Part shown: positions 26,976-34,528 of the stretch, one piece after another
How the letters are laid out: each line of letters begins with the position of its first letter
How positions within the stretch are numbered: position 1 is the stretch's first letter
From: Variovorax sp. PBL-H6
GTDB taxonomy: Bacteria; Pseudomonadota; Gammaproteobacteria; Burkholderiales; Burkholderiaceae_C
Assembly (NCBI RefSeq): GCF_901827155.1
Contig: NZ_LR594659.1
Location: 5,800,501 to 5,864,500, forward strand
Length of the DNA stretch: 64,000 nt
Direction of reading: 5' to 3'
Program-made: the position numbers and the translations under genes
Notes under the pieces: model-generated
What the model was told of the DNA's origin: nothing
Database searches by the model: none
Seen by the model: only the letters and a program-made list of their open reading frames with translations

Positions 26976-28370
26976 TCAAAGGCGATATTCCTTCAGGCGG
27001 TTGTACAGCGTCTTCATGCTGATGCCCAGCAGCGCCGCCGTGCGCTCCTTGTTCTGGTTGCAGTATTCGAAGGTCGCCAGGATGAGCTGACGCTCCATTT
27101 CGGCCAACGGCGTTCCCACGCGGACGCTGAGCTCCCGGCGGCCGTCCGCCGGCTCCCCGCCGGGCAGGGTGGGCTCGGCAGCGGGGCGCTGCGGCGGCCT
27201 TTGGTTTTCCGAGCCGTTCTGCTTCGGCAGCCATTCGTCGTCGATCTCCGCGCCGGTGGCCATGACCCACGCCCGCTGCACGGCATTGCGCAGTTCCCGC
27301 ACGTTGCCGGGCCAGGTGTAGGCCTGGAGCCGCCCCATCGCCTCGGAAGTAAAGCGCTTGGCCACCTGCTCCTGCCGCTGCAGGTCCTCGAGGAAGCTGT
27401 GGGCCAGCAGAGGGATGTCGTCGGCACGCTCCCGCAGGGGCGGCAGCGAGATCGGGAACACGTTCAACCGGTACAGCAGGTCTTCGCGCAGCGCGCCGCG
27501 CATCACGGCCTCGGCGGCGTCGCGGTTGGTGGCCGCGATGATCCGCACGTCGGTCTGCTGCAGCTGGGTGGAGCCCACGCGCATGAAGGTGCCGTTCTCC
27601 AGCACCCGCAGCAGCTTCACCTGCAGGTTGAGCGGCATCTCGGTCACCTCGTCGAGGAACAGGGTGCCGCCATGGGCGCGCTCGAAGAAACCCTGGTGCT
27701 GACGCTCCGCGCCGGTGAAGCTGCCGCGCTCGTGCCCGAAGATCTCGCTCTCGATCAGGTGCGGAGAAATTGCACCGCAATTGACGGCAAGAAAGGGCTG
27801 CTCGCGCCTGCGGCTGAGCTCGTGCACGGCCTTCGCCACCAGCTCCTTGCCAGTGCCGCTCTCGCCGTGGATGAAGACGCTGACGGCCGTTTCCGCGACG
27901 CGTGCGATCTGGCGATAGATGCTCTGCATGGCGTCGGAGGCGCCGATCAGCGGGCCGAAGCGCCCGGTCTCGCGCCAGTGCTCGGTGATCTCCGCCAGCT
28001 CGGCGCGCAGCTTGGACGGGCGGATGAGCCGCGACAGCAGGCCCTGGAGGTGCTGCGGATTGACCGGCTTGACCAGGTAGTCGGCCGCGCCCAGCCGCAG
28101 CGCCCGGATGGAGGTTTCCAGGCTGGCCTGGCCGGTCATGAGCACCACCTCGGTGTCGGACAGCAGGCCCGTGTCTTCGAACAGGTCGAGCCCGTTGCCG
28201 TCGGGCAGGTGCAGGTCCAGGAGCAGGAGGTCGGGCTGCTGCATCGCGAGGAAGCGGCGCGCATCGCCCAGCGTCCTGGCGGTGGCCACGGAATGGCCCT
28301 CGCGCTTGACGAGGGTCGCCAGCATGCGACCGGAGTCCTCGTCGTCTTCTACGATGAGCGCGTGTCCCAA
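26976..28370 (-). CDS. NtrC-family sigma-54-dependent response regulator
   Basis: A 464-residue enhancer-binding protein. The receiver domain (about 1-120) has IVEDDEDSGRM and phospho-acceptor Asp in LLLLDLHLPDG. The AAA+ domain (about 145-380) has Walker A GESGTGKE, Walker B GGTLFLDEV and the sigma-54 contact loop GSFTGA in place of the usual GAFTGA. A Fis-type HTH ends the protein (LATFEYCNQNKERTAALLGISMKTLYNRLKEYRL). It should activate -24/-12 promoters such as those marked in this window after phosphorylation, most simply by the hybrid kinase at 21.9 kb. The sigma-54 gene is 0.7 kb away on the opposite strand. Confidence 0.95.
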   Translation of the reverse strand: MGHALIVEDDEDSGRMLATLVKREGHSVATARTLGDARRFLAMQQPDLLLLDLHLPDGNGLDLFEDTGLLSDTEVVLMTGQASLETSIRALRLGAADYLVKPVNPQHLQGLLSRLIRPSKLRAELAEITEHWRETGRFGPLIGASDAMQSIYRQIARVAETAVSVFIHGESGTGKELVAKAVHELSRRREQPFLAVNCGAISPHLIESEIFGHERGSFTGAERQHQGFFERAHGGTLFLDEVTEMPLNLQVKLLRVLENGTFMRVGSTQLQQTDVRIIAATNRDAAEAVMRGALREDLLYRLNVFPISLPPLRERADDIPLLAHSFLEDLQRQEQVAKRFTSEAMGRLQAYTWPGNVRELRNAVQRAWVMATGAEIDDEWLPKQNGSENQRPPQRPAAEPTLPGGEPADGRRELSVRVGTPLAEMERQLILATFEYCNQNKERTAALLGISMKTLYNRLKEYRL

Positions 28371-28461
28371 CTTGTTGCCCCTCTTGCTCTTTGCCTTCCG
28401 CTTTCCATGAACGACACCTGGGCCGGATTCGGAATCCTGCCGTGAAAACTGCGTATGCAGA

Positions 28462-28905
28462 CTACTCCCGGCCGCCGAGCCGCTGTGCGGCTTCGCGCAG
28501 GGAATCTGTCAGCGCCGTCATACGGCTGAGTTGTCGCGCGATCACCTGCCGCGCCTGGGCCTGGAGCTCAGGATCGTCACGGGATGTTTCCAGCAGCTGC
28601 AGCGCTGCCGCTGCGGCCCCGATCGGCGTGCGGAACGCGTGGTCGAGGCGGCTGGCTTCCTCCGCGTGAGCGGCGAGTGCCCGGCGCAGTGCCGTCAGTT
28701 CGGCCTCGGCCTCGGTCCCGGTCCCGGTCCCGGCCCCTGAGTTGGCGTTGGTGTTGGTGTTGGTCTCGGGTCCGCCCTTGCCGGGCTCTGGCGTGGGGTC
28801 GGCACGCCCCGTGCGCGCAAAAGCGATGGCGGCCAGGGTCGTGGCAACGCCAAACACCGTGAAGCAAGCGGTACGGGCGGCGAAGGCGAAGGCTGGCGAT
28901 CTCAT
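28462..28905 (-). CDS. Membrane-anchored HisKA-only protein without ATPase domain
   Basis: A 147-residue protein beginning MRSPAFAFAARTACF. One N-terminal transmembrane segment (ARTACFTVFGVATTLAAIAFA) is followed by a low-complexity linker (NTNTNANSGAGTGTGTEAEAE) encoded by tandem hexanucleotide-like repeats. A HisKA-type helical hairpin comes next, with the H-box variant LDHAFRTPIGAAAAAL, a paired helix and the end of the protein. There is no HATPase domain, so it cannot autophosphorylate in the usual way. It may be a phosphotransfer or dimerisation partner, or a degenerate kinase. It lies between the NtrC-type gene and rpoN. An upstream in-frame ATG at 29175 would overlap rpoN and is rejected. 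Confidence 0.7.
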   Translation of the reverse strand: MRSPAFAFAARTACFTVFGVATTLAAIAFARTGRADPTPEPGKGGPETNTNTNANSGAGTGTGTEAEAELTALRRALAAHAEEASRLDHAFRTPIGAAAAALQLLETSRDDPELQAQARQVIARQLSRMTALTDSLREAAQRLGGRE

Positions 28906-29039
28906 CCTGCGAGTGTCGAACAAAGGTTTGCGCCGCGGAGTCGGACCGCATCGCAAGAGTTGCGGTAAAGCATGCTCGCCCGCGCCGGTGTTCTTGTCGT
29001 TTTGAAAACGAAAGCACTCTAAAACGCCGAGTTCTGGCC

Positions 29040-29054
29040 TGGCACGGGTGTTGC
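29040..29054 (+). promoter_or_regulatory. Consensus sigma-54 promoter in front of rpoN
   Basis: TGGCACGGGTGTTGC matches TGGCACG-N4-TTGC exactly, with GG at 29041-29042 and GC at 29053-29054. Predicted start is near 29066, 16 bases before the rpoN ATG. This implies that this sigma factor, or another sigma-54 in the cell, drives its own gene. Confidence 0.85.
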
Positions 29055-29081
29055 GCTGGACGCGGCCCCACAAGGAAGACC

Positions 29082-30467
29082 ATGAGCTCGATTTCGCTTC
29101 AAGCCCGTCCCATCCAGACCATCGCTTTTTCCCCTCGGCTGCAGCAGGCCGTCCGGTTGCTGCAGCTTTCCGCACTCGACTATGCGCAGGCCCTGCACGA
29201 GGCCGCCGACGCCAACCCCTTTCTCGAACTGGAAGAGGCGCCGGGCCTCGATTCGCCAGGCTTCGAAGGCGCCGAGTGGTCCGCGGAGGCCGCGTTCGAC
29301 CGGCTCGGCGCCGGCCCTGCCTTGCCCGGCGCGCGCCTGTCGCACGACGAGAGCGCCGACGCGCTCCAGCGCATCCCCGCGACAGTGTCGCTGCGCGAGC
29401 ACCTGCACGCGCAACTGGGCGTGCTCAGGCTGGACGCGCAGGAGCGCCTGCTGGCCGCTGCGGTGGTCGAGTCCCTGGACGACGATGGCTACCTGCGGGT
29501 GTCGCTGGACGAGATCGGCGCGCTGGTCGGCGATGCCGGCGAGGATGTGTTGCCTGCGCTGAACGCGGCGCTCACCCGAGTGCAGTCGCTGGACCCCGCG
29601 GGTGTCGCGGCACGCAGCGTGTCCGAGTGCCTGCTGCTCCAGCTGGGCGGCATCGACGACGCGCCGATGCGCGAACTGGCGCGCGGCATCGTCACCGACC
29701 ATCTCGAGGACCTGGCCTCGCGCAACTGGCAACGCATTGCCACGGCGCTCGGCGAGCCGGTCGCGCGGATCAAGCTCGCGGCCGAGCGCATTCGCAAGCT
29801 CGACGCGCGGCCTGGCTGGCGGCTCGATGCGCAGGCGCCGGCGTTCGTCACGCCCGACGTGATCGTGCGCAAGCGGCGCGGCGTCTGGACGGTCGCACTC
29901 AACGAAGCCACCGTCCCACGGGTGAAGCTCCATCACACCTACGCCCGCATGCTGGAACAGCAGGGCGTCGCGGCCAACCCGGAGTTGCGTGGCTGCCTCG
30001 AGAGCGCCCGCTGGACGGTGCAGAACGTAGGGCAGCGCGTGTCCACCATCCGCGACGTCGCGCAGGCGATCGTCGCCAAACAGAAGCTCTTCTTCGACTA
30101 CGGCCCGCTGGCGATGAAACCGCTGGGATTGCGCGAGATCGCCGATGCCGTGGGCGTGCACCCGTCCACCGTCTCGCGCGCCGTTCACCACAAGTACATG
30201 GCGACGCCGGCTGGCGTCTTCGAGCTGAGGTACTTCTTTTCCCGCGGAATGCAGCACGCGCATCGCGGCGCGAGCGCGCCGACGGCGCTGCGGCAACTGG
30301 TGGGCGAACTGATCGCGGCGGAACCGAGCGGAGCGCCGCTCAGCGACGCCGAACTCGCCCGCCGCCTGACTGACCAGGGCTTTCGCATTGCGCGCCGCAC
30401 GGTGACCAAGTACCGGCAGGCACTGCGCATCGACCCGATCGAACTGCGCGCCGCGGCGCGGGCTTGA
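29082..30467 (+). CDS. rpoN: RNA polymerase sigma-54 factor
   Basis: A 461-residue sigma-54. Region I is Gln/Leu rich (MSSISLQARPIQTIAF, SPRLQQAVRLLQLSALDY), followed by a short acidic region II, the core-binding region III, the HTH (IADAVGVHPSTVSRAVHHKY) and the RpoN box ARRTVTKYRQ (437-446) that contacts the -24 element. It is slightly shorter than many housekeeping RpoN proteins. Its neighbours are an NtrC-type activator and stress genes, not the lptB/hpf/ptsN genes usually next to the housekeeping copy, so it is probably a second, specialised sigma-54. That inference depends on a second copy elsewhere in the genome. A -24/-12 promoter lies directly upstream. Confidence 0.95.
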   Translation: MSSISLQARPIQTIAFSPRLQQAVRLLQLSALDYAQALHEAADANPFLELEEAPGLDSPGFEGAEWSAEAAFDRLGAGPALPGARLSHDESADALQRIPATVSLREHLHAQLGVLRLDAQERLLAAAVVESLDDDGYLRVSLDEIGALVGDAGEDVLPALNAALTRVQSLDPAGVAARSVSECLLLQLGGIDDAPMRELARGIVTDHLEDLASRNWQRIATALGEPVARIKLAAERIRKLDARPGWRLDAQAPAFVTPDVIVRKRRGVWTVALNEATVPRVKLHHTYARMLEQQGVAANPELRGCLESARWTVQNVGQRVSTIRDVAQAIVAKQKLFFDYGPLAMKPLGLREIADAVGVHPSTVSRAVHHKYMATPAGVFELRYFFSRGMQHAHRGASAPTALRQLVGELIAAEPSGAPLSDAELARRLTDQGFRIARRTVTKYRQALRIDPIELRAAARA

Positions 30468-30578
30468 AGCGCTTCGGCACCGTCATCGCTTCTCCTCGCG
30501 CTCGAATTGCGAGCAGCCAGACTCATCAATGAAAAGAGACAGGAGCGCGCCAGAGGGGCCTACACGAATGCACCGGGT

Positions 30579-30594
30579 CGGGACGGAGATTGCA
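30579..30594 (+). promoter_or_regulatory. Sigma-54 promoter for manganese catalase
   Basis: CGGGACGGAGATTGCA: GG at 30580-30581, GC at 30592-30593, with GACG for CACG and a complete TTGCA. Predicted start near 30605 gives a leader of about 45 bases. Confidence 0.65.
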
Positions 30595-30649
30595 CTTTTC
30601 GCGGCACCCAGCCGTCTTGTCCAACCCTTACTTCGCGAAGGATGCCTCC

Positions 30650-31570
30650 ATGTTCTCTCACAACAAGCGACTCCAATACACCGTGCGCGTGAGCGAGTGC
30701 AACCCCGGCCTCGCCAACCTCATGCTCGAGCAGTTCGGGGGGCCGCAGGGCGAGCTCGCCGCGGCCATGCGCTACTTCACCCAGGCCGTCGGCGAGGACG
30801 ATCCCGGCCGCAAGGACATGCTGTTCGACATCGCGACGGAGGAGCTCAGCCACCTGGAGGTGATCGGCACCATCGTGGGCATGCTCAACAAGGGCGCCAA
30901 GGGCCAGCTCGCCGAGGCCGCGGAGGAAGAGGCCGAGATGTACAGGCTCATCACCGGCGCGGGCAACGACAGCCACGTCACGCAGGTGCTCTACGGCGGC
31001 GGCCCGCCGCTGGTCAACTCCGCGGGCGTGCCCTGGACCGCCGCCTACATCGACACCATCGGCGAGCCCACCGCAGACCTGCGCTCCAACATCGCGGCGG
31101 AAGCGCGCGCCAAGATCGTCTACGAACGGCTGATCGCCTGCACCGATGACCCCGGGGTGAAGGAGGCGCTGGGCTTCCTCATGACGCGCGAGATCGCGCA
31201 CCAGAAGTCGTTCGAGAAGGCGCTCTATGCCATCACCCCGAACTTCCCGCCGGGCAAGCTGCCGGGCAGGCCGGAGTTCACCAGCGTGTACTTCGACATG
31301 TCCAAGGGCGGCGAGATGCGCGGCCCCTGGAACCAGGGCCCGAACTGGGACTACCGCAGCGAGCCCGAATCGCAGATGGCCGTGGACGGCGGCACCGGCG
31401 AGCCCTCCGTCTCGATGACGGCGGACGAGCAGGCAGCGTGGGACGCCATGGCCCTGCGGACCGCTTCCGATCCGGCCAGCGACCCGCCGACCGGTGCCGA
31501 GCTGGGCATGGCGCCGGACGATCCGGATGCGCCGACCCAGGCGAGCGCATCGCCCCGCAAGCGGAAGTGA
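30650..31570 (+). CDS. Manganese catalase
   Basis: A 306-residue non-haem catalase that disproportionates H2O2 at a dimanganese site. Expected ligands are visible in order: Glu in GGPQGELAAAMRYFTQ, Glu and His in IATEELSHLEVIG, Glu in AEARAKIVYERL and His in MTREIAHQKSFEKAL. The VLYGGGPPLVNSAGVPWTA block is typical of the family. The last 60 residues are acidic, Pro/Ala rich and probably disordered. The ATG at 30650 begins MFSHNKRLQ. It sits downstream of rpoN with its own sigma-54-like promoter, which suggests peroxide or stationary-phase defence under RpoN control. Confidence 0.93.
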   Translation: MFSHNKRLQYTVRVSECNPGLANLMLEQFGGPQGELAAAMRYFTQAVGEDDPGRKDMLFDIATEELSHLEVIGTIVGMLNKGAKGQLAEAAEEEAEMYRLITGAGNDSHVTQVLYGGGPPLVNSAGVPWTAAYIDTIGEPTADLRSNIAAEARAKIVYERLIACTDDPGVKEALGFLMTREIAHQKSFEKALYAITPNFPPGKLPGRPEFTSVYFDMSKGGEMRGPWNQGPNWDYRSEPESQMAVDGGTGEPSVSMTADEQAAWDAMALRTASDPASDPPTGAELGMAPDDPDAPTQASASPRKRK

Positions 31571-31685
31571 ATCGGAGTCGGCAAGAGCTTCAGCAAGCCG
31601 GGCGGGGCGCACACCGCCTGGCCTTGCTGCGACACGCGAGCGATCGCCATCGGGACGAGGTCGGGCACTTCGCCCGGGATTGAGC

Positions 31686-31700
31686 AGGCACACCGTTTGC
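31686..31700 (+). promoter_or_regulatory. Sigma-54 promoter for the KGG-repeat protein
   Basis: AGGCACACCGTTTGCC: GG-CACA-CCGT-TTGC, mismatched to consensus only at the first and seventh bases. Predicted start near 31712 gives a leader of about 63 bases to ATG 31775. Confidence 0.7.
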
Positions 31701-31774
31701 CATGGTGTATGGGGCAGCATTTTTTTGCGTGCTGCCTCTGTCCCTGTTCTTCCCAACCCCAGAAAGGAGTCCTG

Positions 31775-31987
31775 ATGGCTTTGAACGATGACGACGATGT
31801 CCTGCGCGCAGCACGCGTGCGCCGGCGCGGCTTCGCAGGCATGGATCCGGCGCGGCAGCGCGACATTGCCCGCGAAGGCGGGCGTTCGGCGCATGAAAAA
31901 GGCACGGCCCACGAGTTCAATTCGGCCGAGGCGCGTGCCGCGGGATTGAAGAGCCGCATCGGCCGAAGCAAGCCCGCAGAGTCCTGA
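31775..31987 (+). CDS. KGG/Con-10-type stress protein
   Basis: A 70-residue highly charged hydrophilic protein. The core RRRGFAGMDPARQRDIAREGGRSAHEKGTAHEFNSAEARAAGLK has the GFA-MDP-(K/R)QR-IA-GG-AAHxKGxAH-(W/F) pattern of the stress-induced KGG family (YciG, Con-10), found in many stress regulons and linked to desiccation or stationary phase. The ribosome site AAAGGAG lies 6 bases before the ATG. A sigma-54-like promoter is about 75 bases upstream. A long hairpin follows the stop. Confidence 0.85.
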   Translation: MALNDDDDVLRAARVRRRGFAGMDPARQRDIAREGGRSAHEKGTAHEFNSAEARAAGLKSRIGRSKPAES

Positions 31988-31992
31988 AAGAT

Positions 31993-32031
31993 CGGCAAGC
32001 AGGAGCGCAAACGTGCGCTCCCTGCTTGCCG
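31993..32031. terminator. Long intergenic hairpin between convergent genes
   Basis: CGGCAAGCAGG-AGCGCA and TGCGCT-C-CCTGCTTGCCG form 17 base pairs with one bulge and a 4-base loop. No T-run follows on either strand, so it is a likely bidirectional transcript end or mRNA stabiliser and not a classical terminator. It lies between the KGG gene and the convergent ctaG. Confidence 0.5.
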
Positions 32032-32095
32032 ACGCCCCCCAGTCGCCGCGCCCACAGCGCCATGTGCGACAGCACGCGCCGCGCCCGCATCGCCT

Positions 32096-33022
32096 TCATG
32101 GGTTCGGAAGCGCGTCCCTTCCCGGTGTCGCCGTGTTGCGACTGGCCATCCAGCTCGCCGCCACGGCCAAGGCCGCGATCAGATAGGCGAGCCCCCCTGG
32201 CACCCACATCACCAGTCCGCCGAGCTGCTGGTCTTCGAGGGCGTCGAGGCCGAACGCGGACGCCGATTCGAAATAGGAGGCGTACCACGGCGCCGGCGCC
32301 AGCGTGAGCAGCGCACCCAGTGCGCCGGTGTGCGCCATCGTCGTGAAGAGCGACAGCATCGCGAAGCCGCGTCCGGCATGGCCGGCGCGTGGCGCCAGCA
32401 CGGTCCACCAGAACAAGAGTGCGCTGACGAGAAAGCTCGTGTGCTGCACGGCATGGAGGGCGGGGTGCACCAGCGCCGCTTCGAAGGCACGAGGGATGTG
32501 CCAGCCCCAGAGCGCCACCAGGTGCAGTCCCCAAGCGGTTGCGGGCAAGGTCAACCAGCGCCATGCGCCGCGCACCGACCGTGCCTGCACGCCGCGCCCG
32601 ATGCGCGTGCGCGCCGCCGCCGGCAGGGCCCACAGCCAGACGCCCAGCGGCCGGCCCAGCACCAGGAGCGGCGCGGCCACCAGCATCAAGATCTCGTGCT
32701 GCACCATGTGGGCGGAAAAGAGCCAGGCACCCAGTCCGTCGAGCGGCGATACGAAGGCGACGCCCAGCGCCAGCCAGCCTGCCACGAAGGCTGCTGCGCT
32801 GTAGAGCCGGTGTACGCGGCCGAGCCGCGTGCGCTGCCGCAGGCGAGCGAAGCCCGCCACATACAAGCCCAGGCTCAGGAGCATCGCTGCGATCACCAGC
32901 GGCTCGAAGGACCACCGCAGCGCGGCCGTGCCGCCGGTGGCAGGATCGAGCGCCGAATGGGCGGCGGCCGTTGAGGCGCAGGCCCAGAGGCACAGGCCGA
33001 TGAAAAGGTGGGGCCCCGTCAT
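32096..33022 (-). CDS. ctaG: CtaG-type cytochrome c oxidase assembly protein (caa3_CtaG family)
   Basis: A 308-residue membrane protein beginning MTGPHLFIGLCLWACAS. About seven hydrophobic helices follow a short leader. Typical sequence marks are FSAHMVQHEILMLVAAPLLVLGRP, WGLHLVALWGWHIPRAFEAAL and HAVQHTSFLVSALLFWWTVL, with conserved His residues. This is the caa3_CtaG family associated with oxidase assembly, distinct from Cox11. The start overlaps the stop of an upstream reading frame (ATGA), which ends in a cytochrome c-like remnant, so ctaG was once the second gene of an operon whose first gene is broken. Confidence 0.88.
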   Translation of the reverse strand: MTGPHLFIGLCLWACASTAAAHSALDPATGGTAALRWSFEPLVIAAMLLSLGLYVAGFARLRQRTRLGRVHRLYSAAAFVAGWLALGVAFVSPLDGLGAWLFSAHMVQHEILMLVAAPLLVLGRPLGVWLWALPAAARTRIGRGVQARSVRGAWRWLTLPATAWGLHLVALWGWHIPRAFEAALVHPALHAVQHTSFLVSALLFWWTVLAPRAGHAGRGFAMLSLFTTMAHTGALGALLTLAPAPWYASYFESASAFGLDALEDQQLGGLVMWVPGGLAYLIAALAVAASWMASRNTATPGRDALPNP

Positions 33023-33150
33023 CGCAGGCCCTCCAGGCAGGCGAGCAGTGCGCGGACCTCGCCCGGCGGCAGGCTGCTCGCCGCCATCGTGCTGCCCGGC
33101 TCGACGCCCAGCGGATCGACGATCCACGCCACGAGCCCGGCCTTCTCGCG
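33019..33150 (-). pseudogene. 3' remnant of a cytochrome c gene
   Basis: The frame directly upstream of ctaG ends KAGLVAWIVDPLGVEP / GSTMAASSLPPGEVRALLACL, which resembles the C-terminal end of small c-type cytochromes (WI.DP..V.PGS.M....L...E...L..YL). No CxxCH haem motif occurs upstream in this frame, and sequence beyond about 33150 does not look like the family. The ATGA overlap with ctaG is preserved. It is probably a 5'-truncated gene, cut where the pyruvyltransferase genes were joined. Confidence 0.55.
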
Positions 33151-33421
33151 GCCCGATGATGCGCAAGGCCTGGACGCCGGCCGGAAGGAGGGCGCTCGGT
33201 CGCAAGCCTGGCTGCAGCGGAGACTCCACGTGGACTCGACGATTCGGGAAGTTGGATGCGGTCTAGCACGGAGTTCCAGGGGCGCAGGTAGGAGCGGTCT
33301 CGTGTGCAGCAGCGGCGTTATCCGACGTGCGAGCGCGCCCCGGCAAGAACTGCAGCAATCCGCGCCGGCAAGACGCGATGCGCTCGCACGGCGCAGGCAT
33401 GCGCATTGCCAAGAAGGGGCC
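33151..33421. other. Gene-poor stretch upstream of the pyruvyltransferase gene
   Basis: This stretch continues the decayed cytochrome gene and then carries the promoter region of the plus-strand gene. I see no complete gene or hairpin. A GG-N10-GC match (AGGCATGCGCATTGCC, 33395-33410) lies too close to the ATG at 33422 to serve it with a normal leader. Confidence 0.4.
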
Positions 33422-34528
33422 ATGAAGATCGGGCTGCTCACCTTCCACCGCTGCATCAACTACGGCTCCTACTGGCAGGCGCGCTGCCTGCTGCAGGCGC
33501 TGCGAAGTCGTGGCCACGATGCCGTGCTGCTCGACCACGGCTCCCGCAGGATCGACGTGGCGGAATGGCGGTGCGCGCTTCGCCCGGCCGGGCCCGCGCC
33601 CTGGTACCGCTCGGATCGCCCGCTCTATGCCAGCAAGACGCGCCGCTTTCTCGACGCACTCGCCGCGCTTCCCGCTTCACCCGGCTTCGACCTGGACTCG
33701 CCTCCCGCCATGGACGGCTACGACCTGGTGATCATCGGCAGCGACGAGGTATGGAACCTCGACCACCCCTGGTACGGCGGCTGCCCCCTGTTCTTCGGCG
33801 AGCGCCTGCGGGCTCGCCGCCTGGCCGCCTACGGCGCGAGCTTCGGCAACTATCCGGCAGGCAAGGGCCTTCCGCGCACCTGGGCAAAGCGGCTCTCCAG
33901 CTTCGACCTGATGTCGGTGCGCGACGGCAACTCGCGCGCCATCGTCAGCGACGCGTTGGGCGTCGCGCCCGAGATCGTCCTCGACCCCTGCCTTCAGTTT
34001 CCCTTCGGTGCCGAACAGCGCGACGCGAACCGGTCCGATCCCGGCGACGCCTACATCGCAGTCTATGGCCACAGCTTCAGCGGGTGGTTTGCCAATGCCT
34101 TGCGGGACTGGGCCCGGCGCAGGGACCTCCGGCTGGTGAGCATCGGCTATCGCAACCCCTGGACCGACGACAGCTGGATCTCGGCGGGGCCGGAGGACTT
34201 CAGGCATTTCATGGCCGGGGCGCGTGCCGTCGCGACCAACTTCTTCCACGGCTGCGTCTTCGCCCTGCGGGAGTGGAAGCCCTTCGTCTGCGAACGCTCG
34301 CCCTATCGCTCGATCAAGATCGGCGAGCTGATGGCGTTGGCCGGAACCACGGAGCACCTGGTGGACGAGCAGAGTCCCTGGCGGGCCTACGCCGCTCTCC
34401 TGGACGAGCCGCTCTCGATCGACATCGCGCGCCGGCTCGAGCAGCGGCGCCGCGTGTCGGAGGCGTACCTGGACCGGGTTCTTTCGCACGACAGTCCGCG
34501 CGAGGAAGAGCCGCGTTATGCGGCCTGA
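33422..34528 (+). CDS. Polysaccharide pyruvyl transferase family protein
   Basis: A 368-residue protein beginning MKIGLLTFHRCINYGSYWQAR. The family pattern is clear: the N-terminal TFHRCINYGSYWQARCLLQAL, the central DLVIIGSDEVWNLDHPW and the C-terminal AVATNFFHGCVFALREWKPFV, where the His-Gly motif sits. Members transfer pyruvate ketals (CsaB-like) or act in other polysaccharide modifications. AAGGGG lies near the start. The 3' end overlaps the next gene by 11 bases, so the two are a tight pair. Confidence 0.85.
   Translation: MKIGLLTFHRCINYGSYWQARCLLQALRSRGHDAVLLDHGSRRIDVAEWRCALRPAGPAPWYRSDRPLYASKTRRFLDALAALPASPGFDLDSPPAMDGYDLVIIGSDEVWNLDHPWYGGCPLFFGERLRARRLAAYGASFGNYPAGKGLPRTWAKRLSSFDLMSVRDGNSRAIVSDALGVAPEIVLDPCLQFPFGAEQRDANRSDPGDAYIAVYGHSFSGWFANALRDWARRRDLRLVSIGYRNPWTDDSWISAGPEDFRHFMAGARAVATNFFHGCVFALREWKPFVCERSPYRSIKIGELMALAGTTEHLVDEQSPWRAYAALLDEPLSIDIARRLEQRRRVSEAYLDRVLSHDSPREEEPRYAA

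Noticed and set aside
33395..33410. Sigma-54-like AGGCATGCGCATTGCC upstream of the pyruvyltransferase gene
   Set aside because: The GC ends 12 bases before the ATG, so transcription would start at the start codon. Spacing matches consensus but the position makes it unlikely as that gene's promoter.
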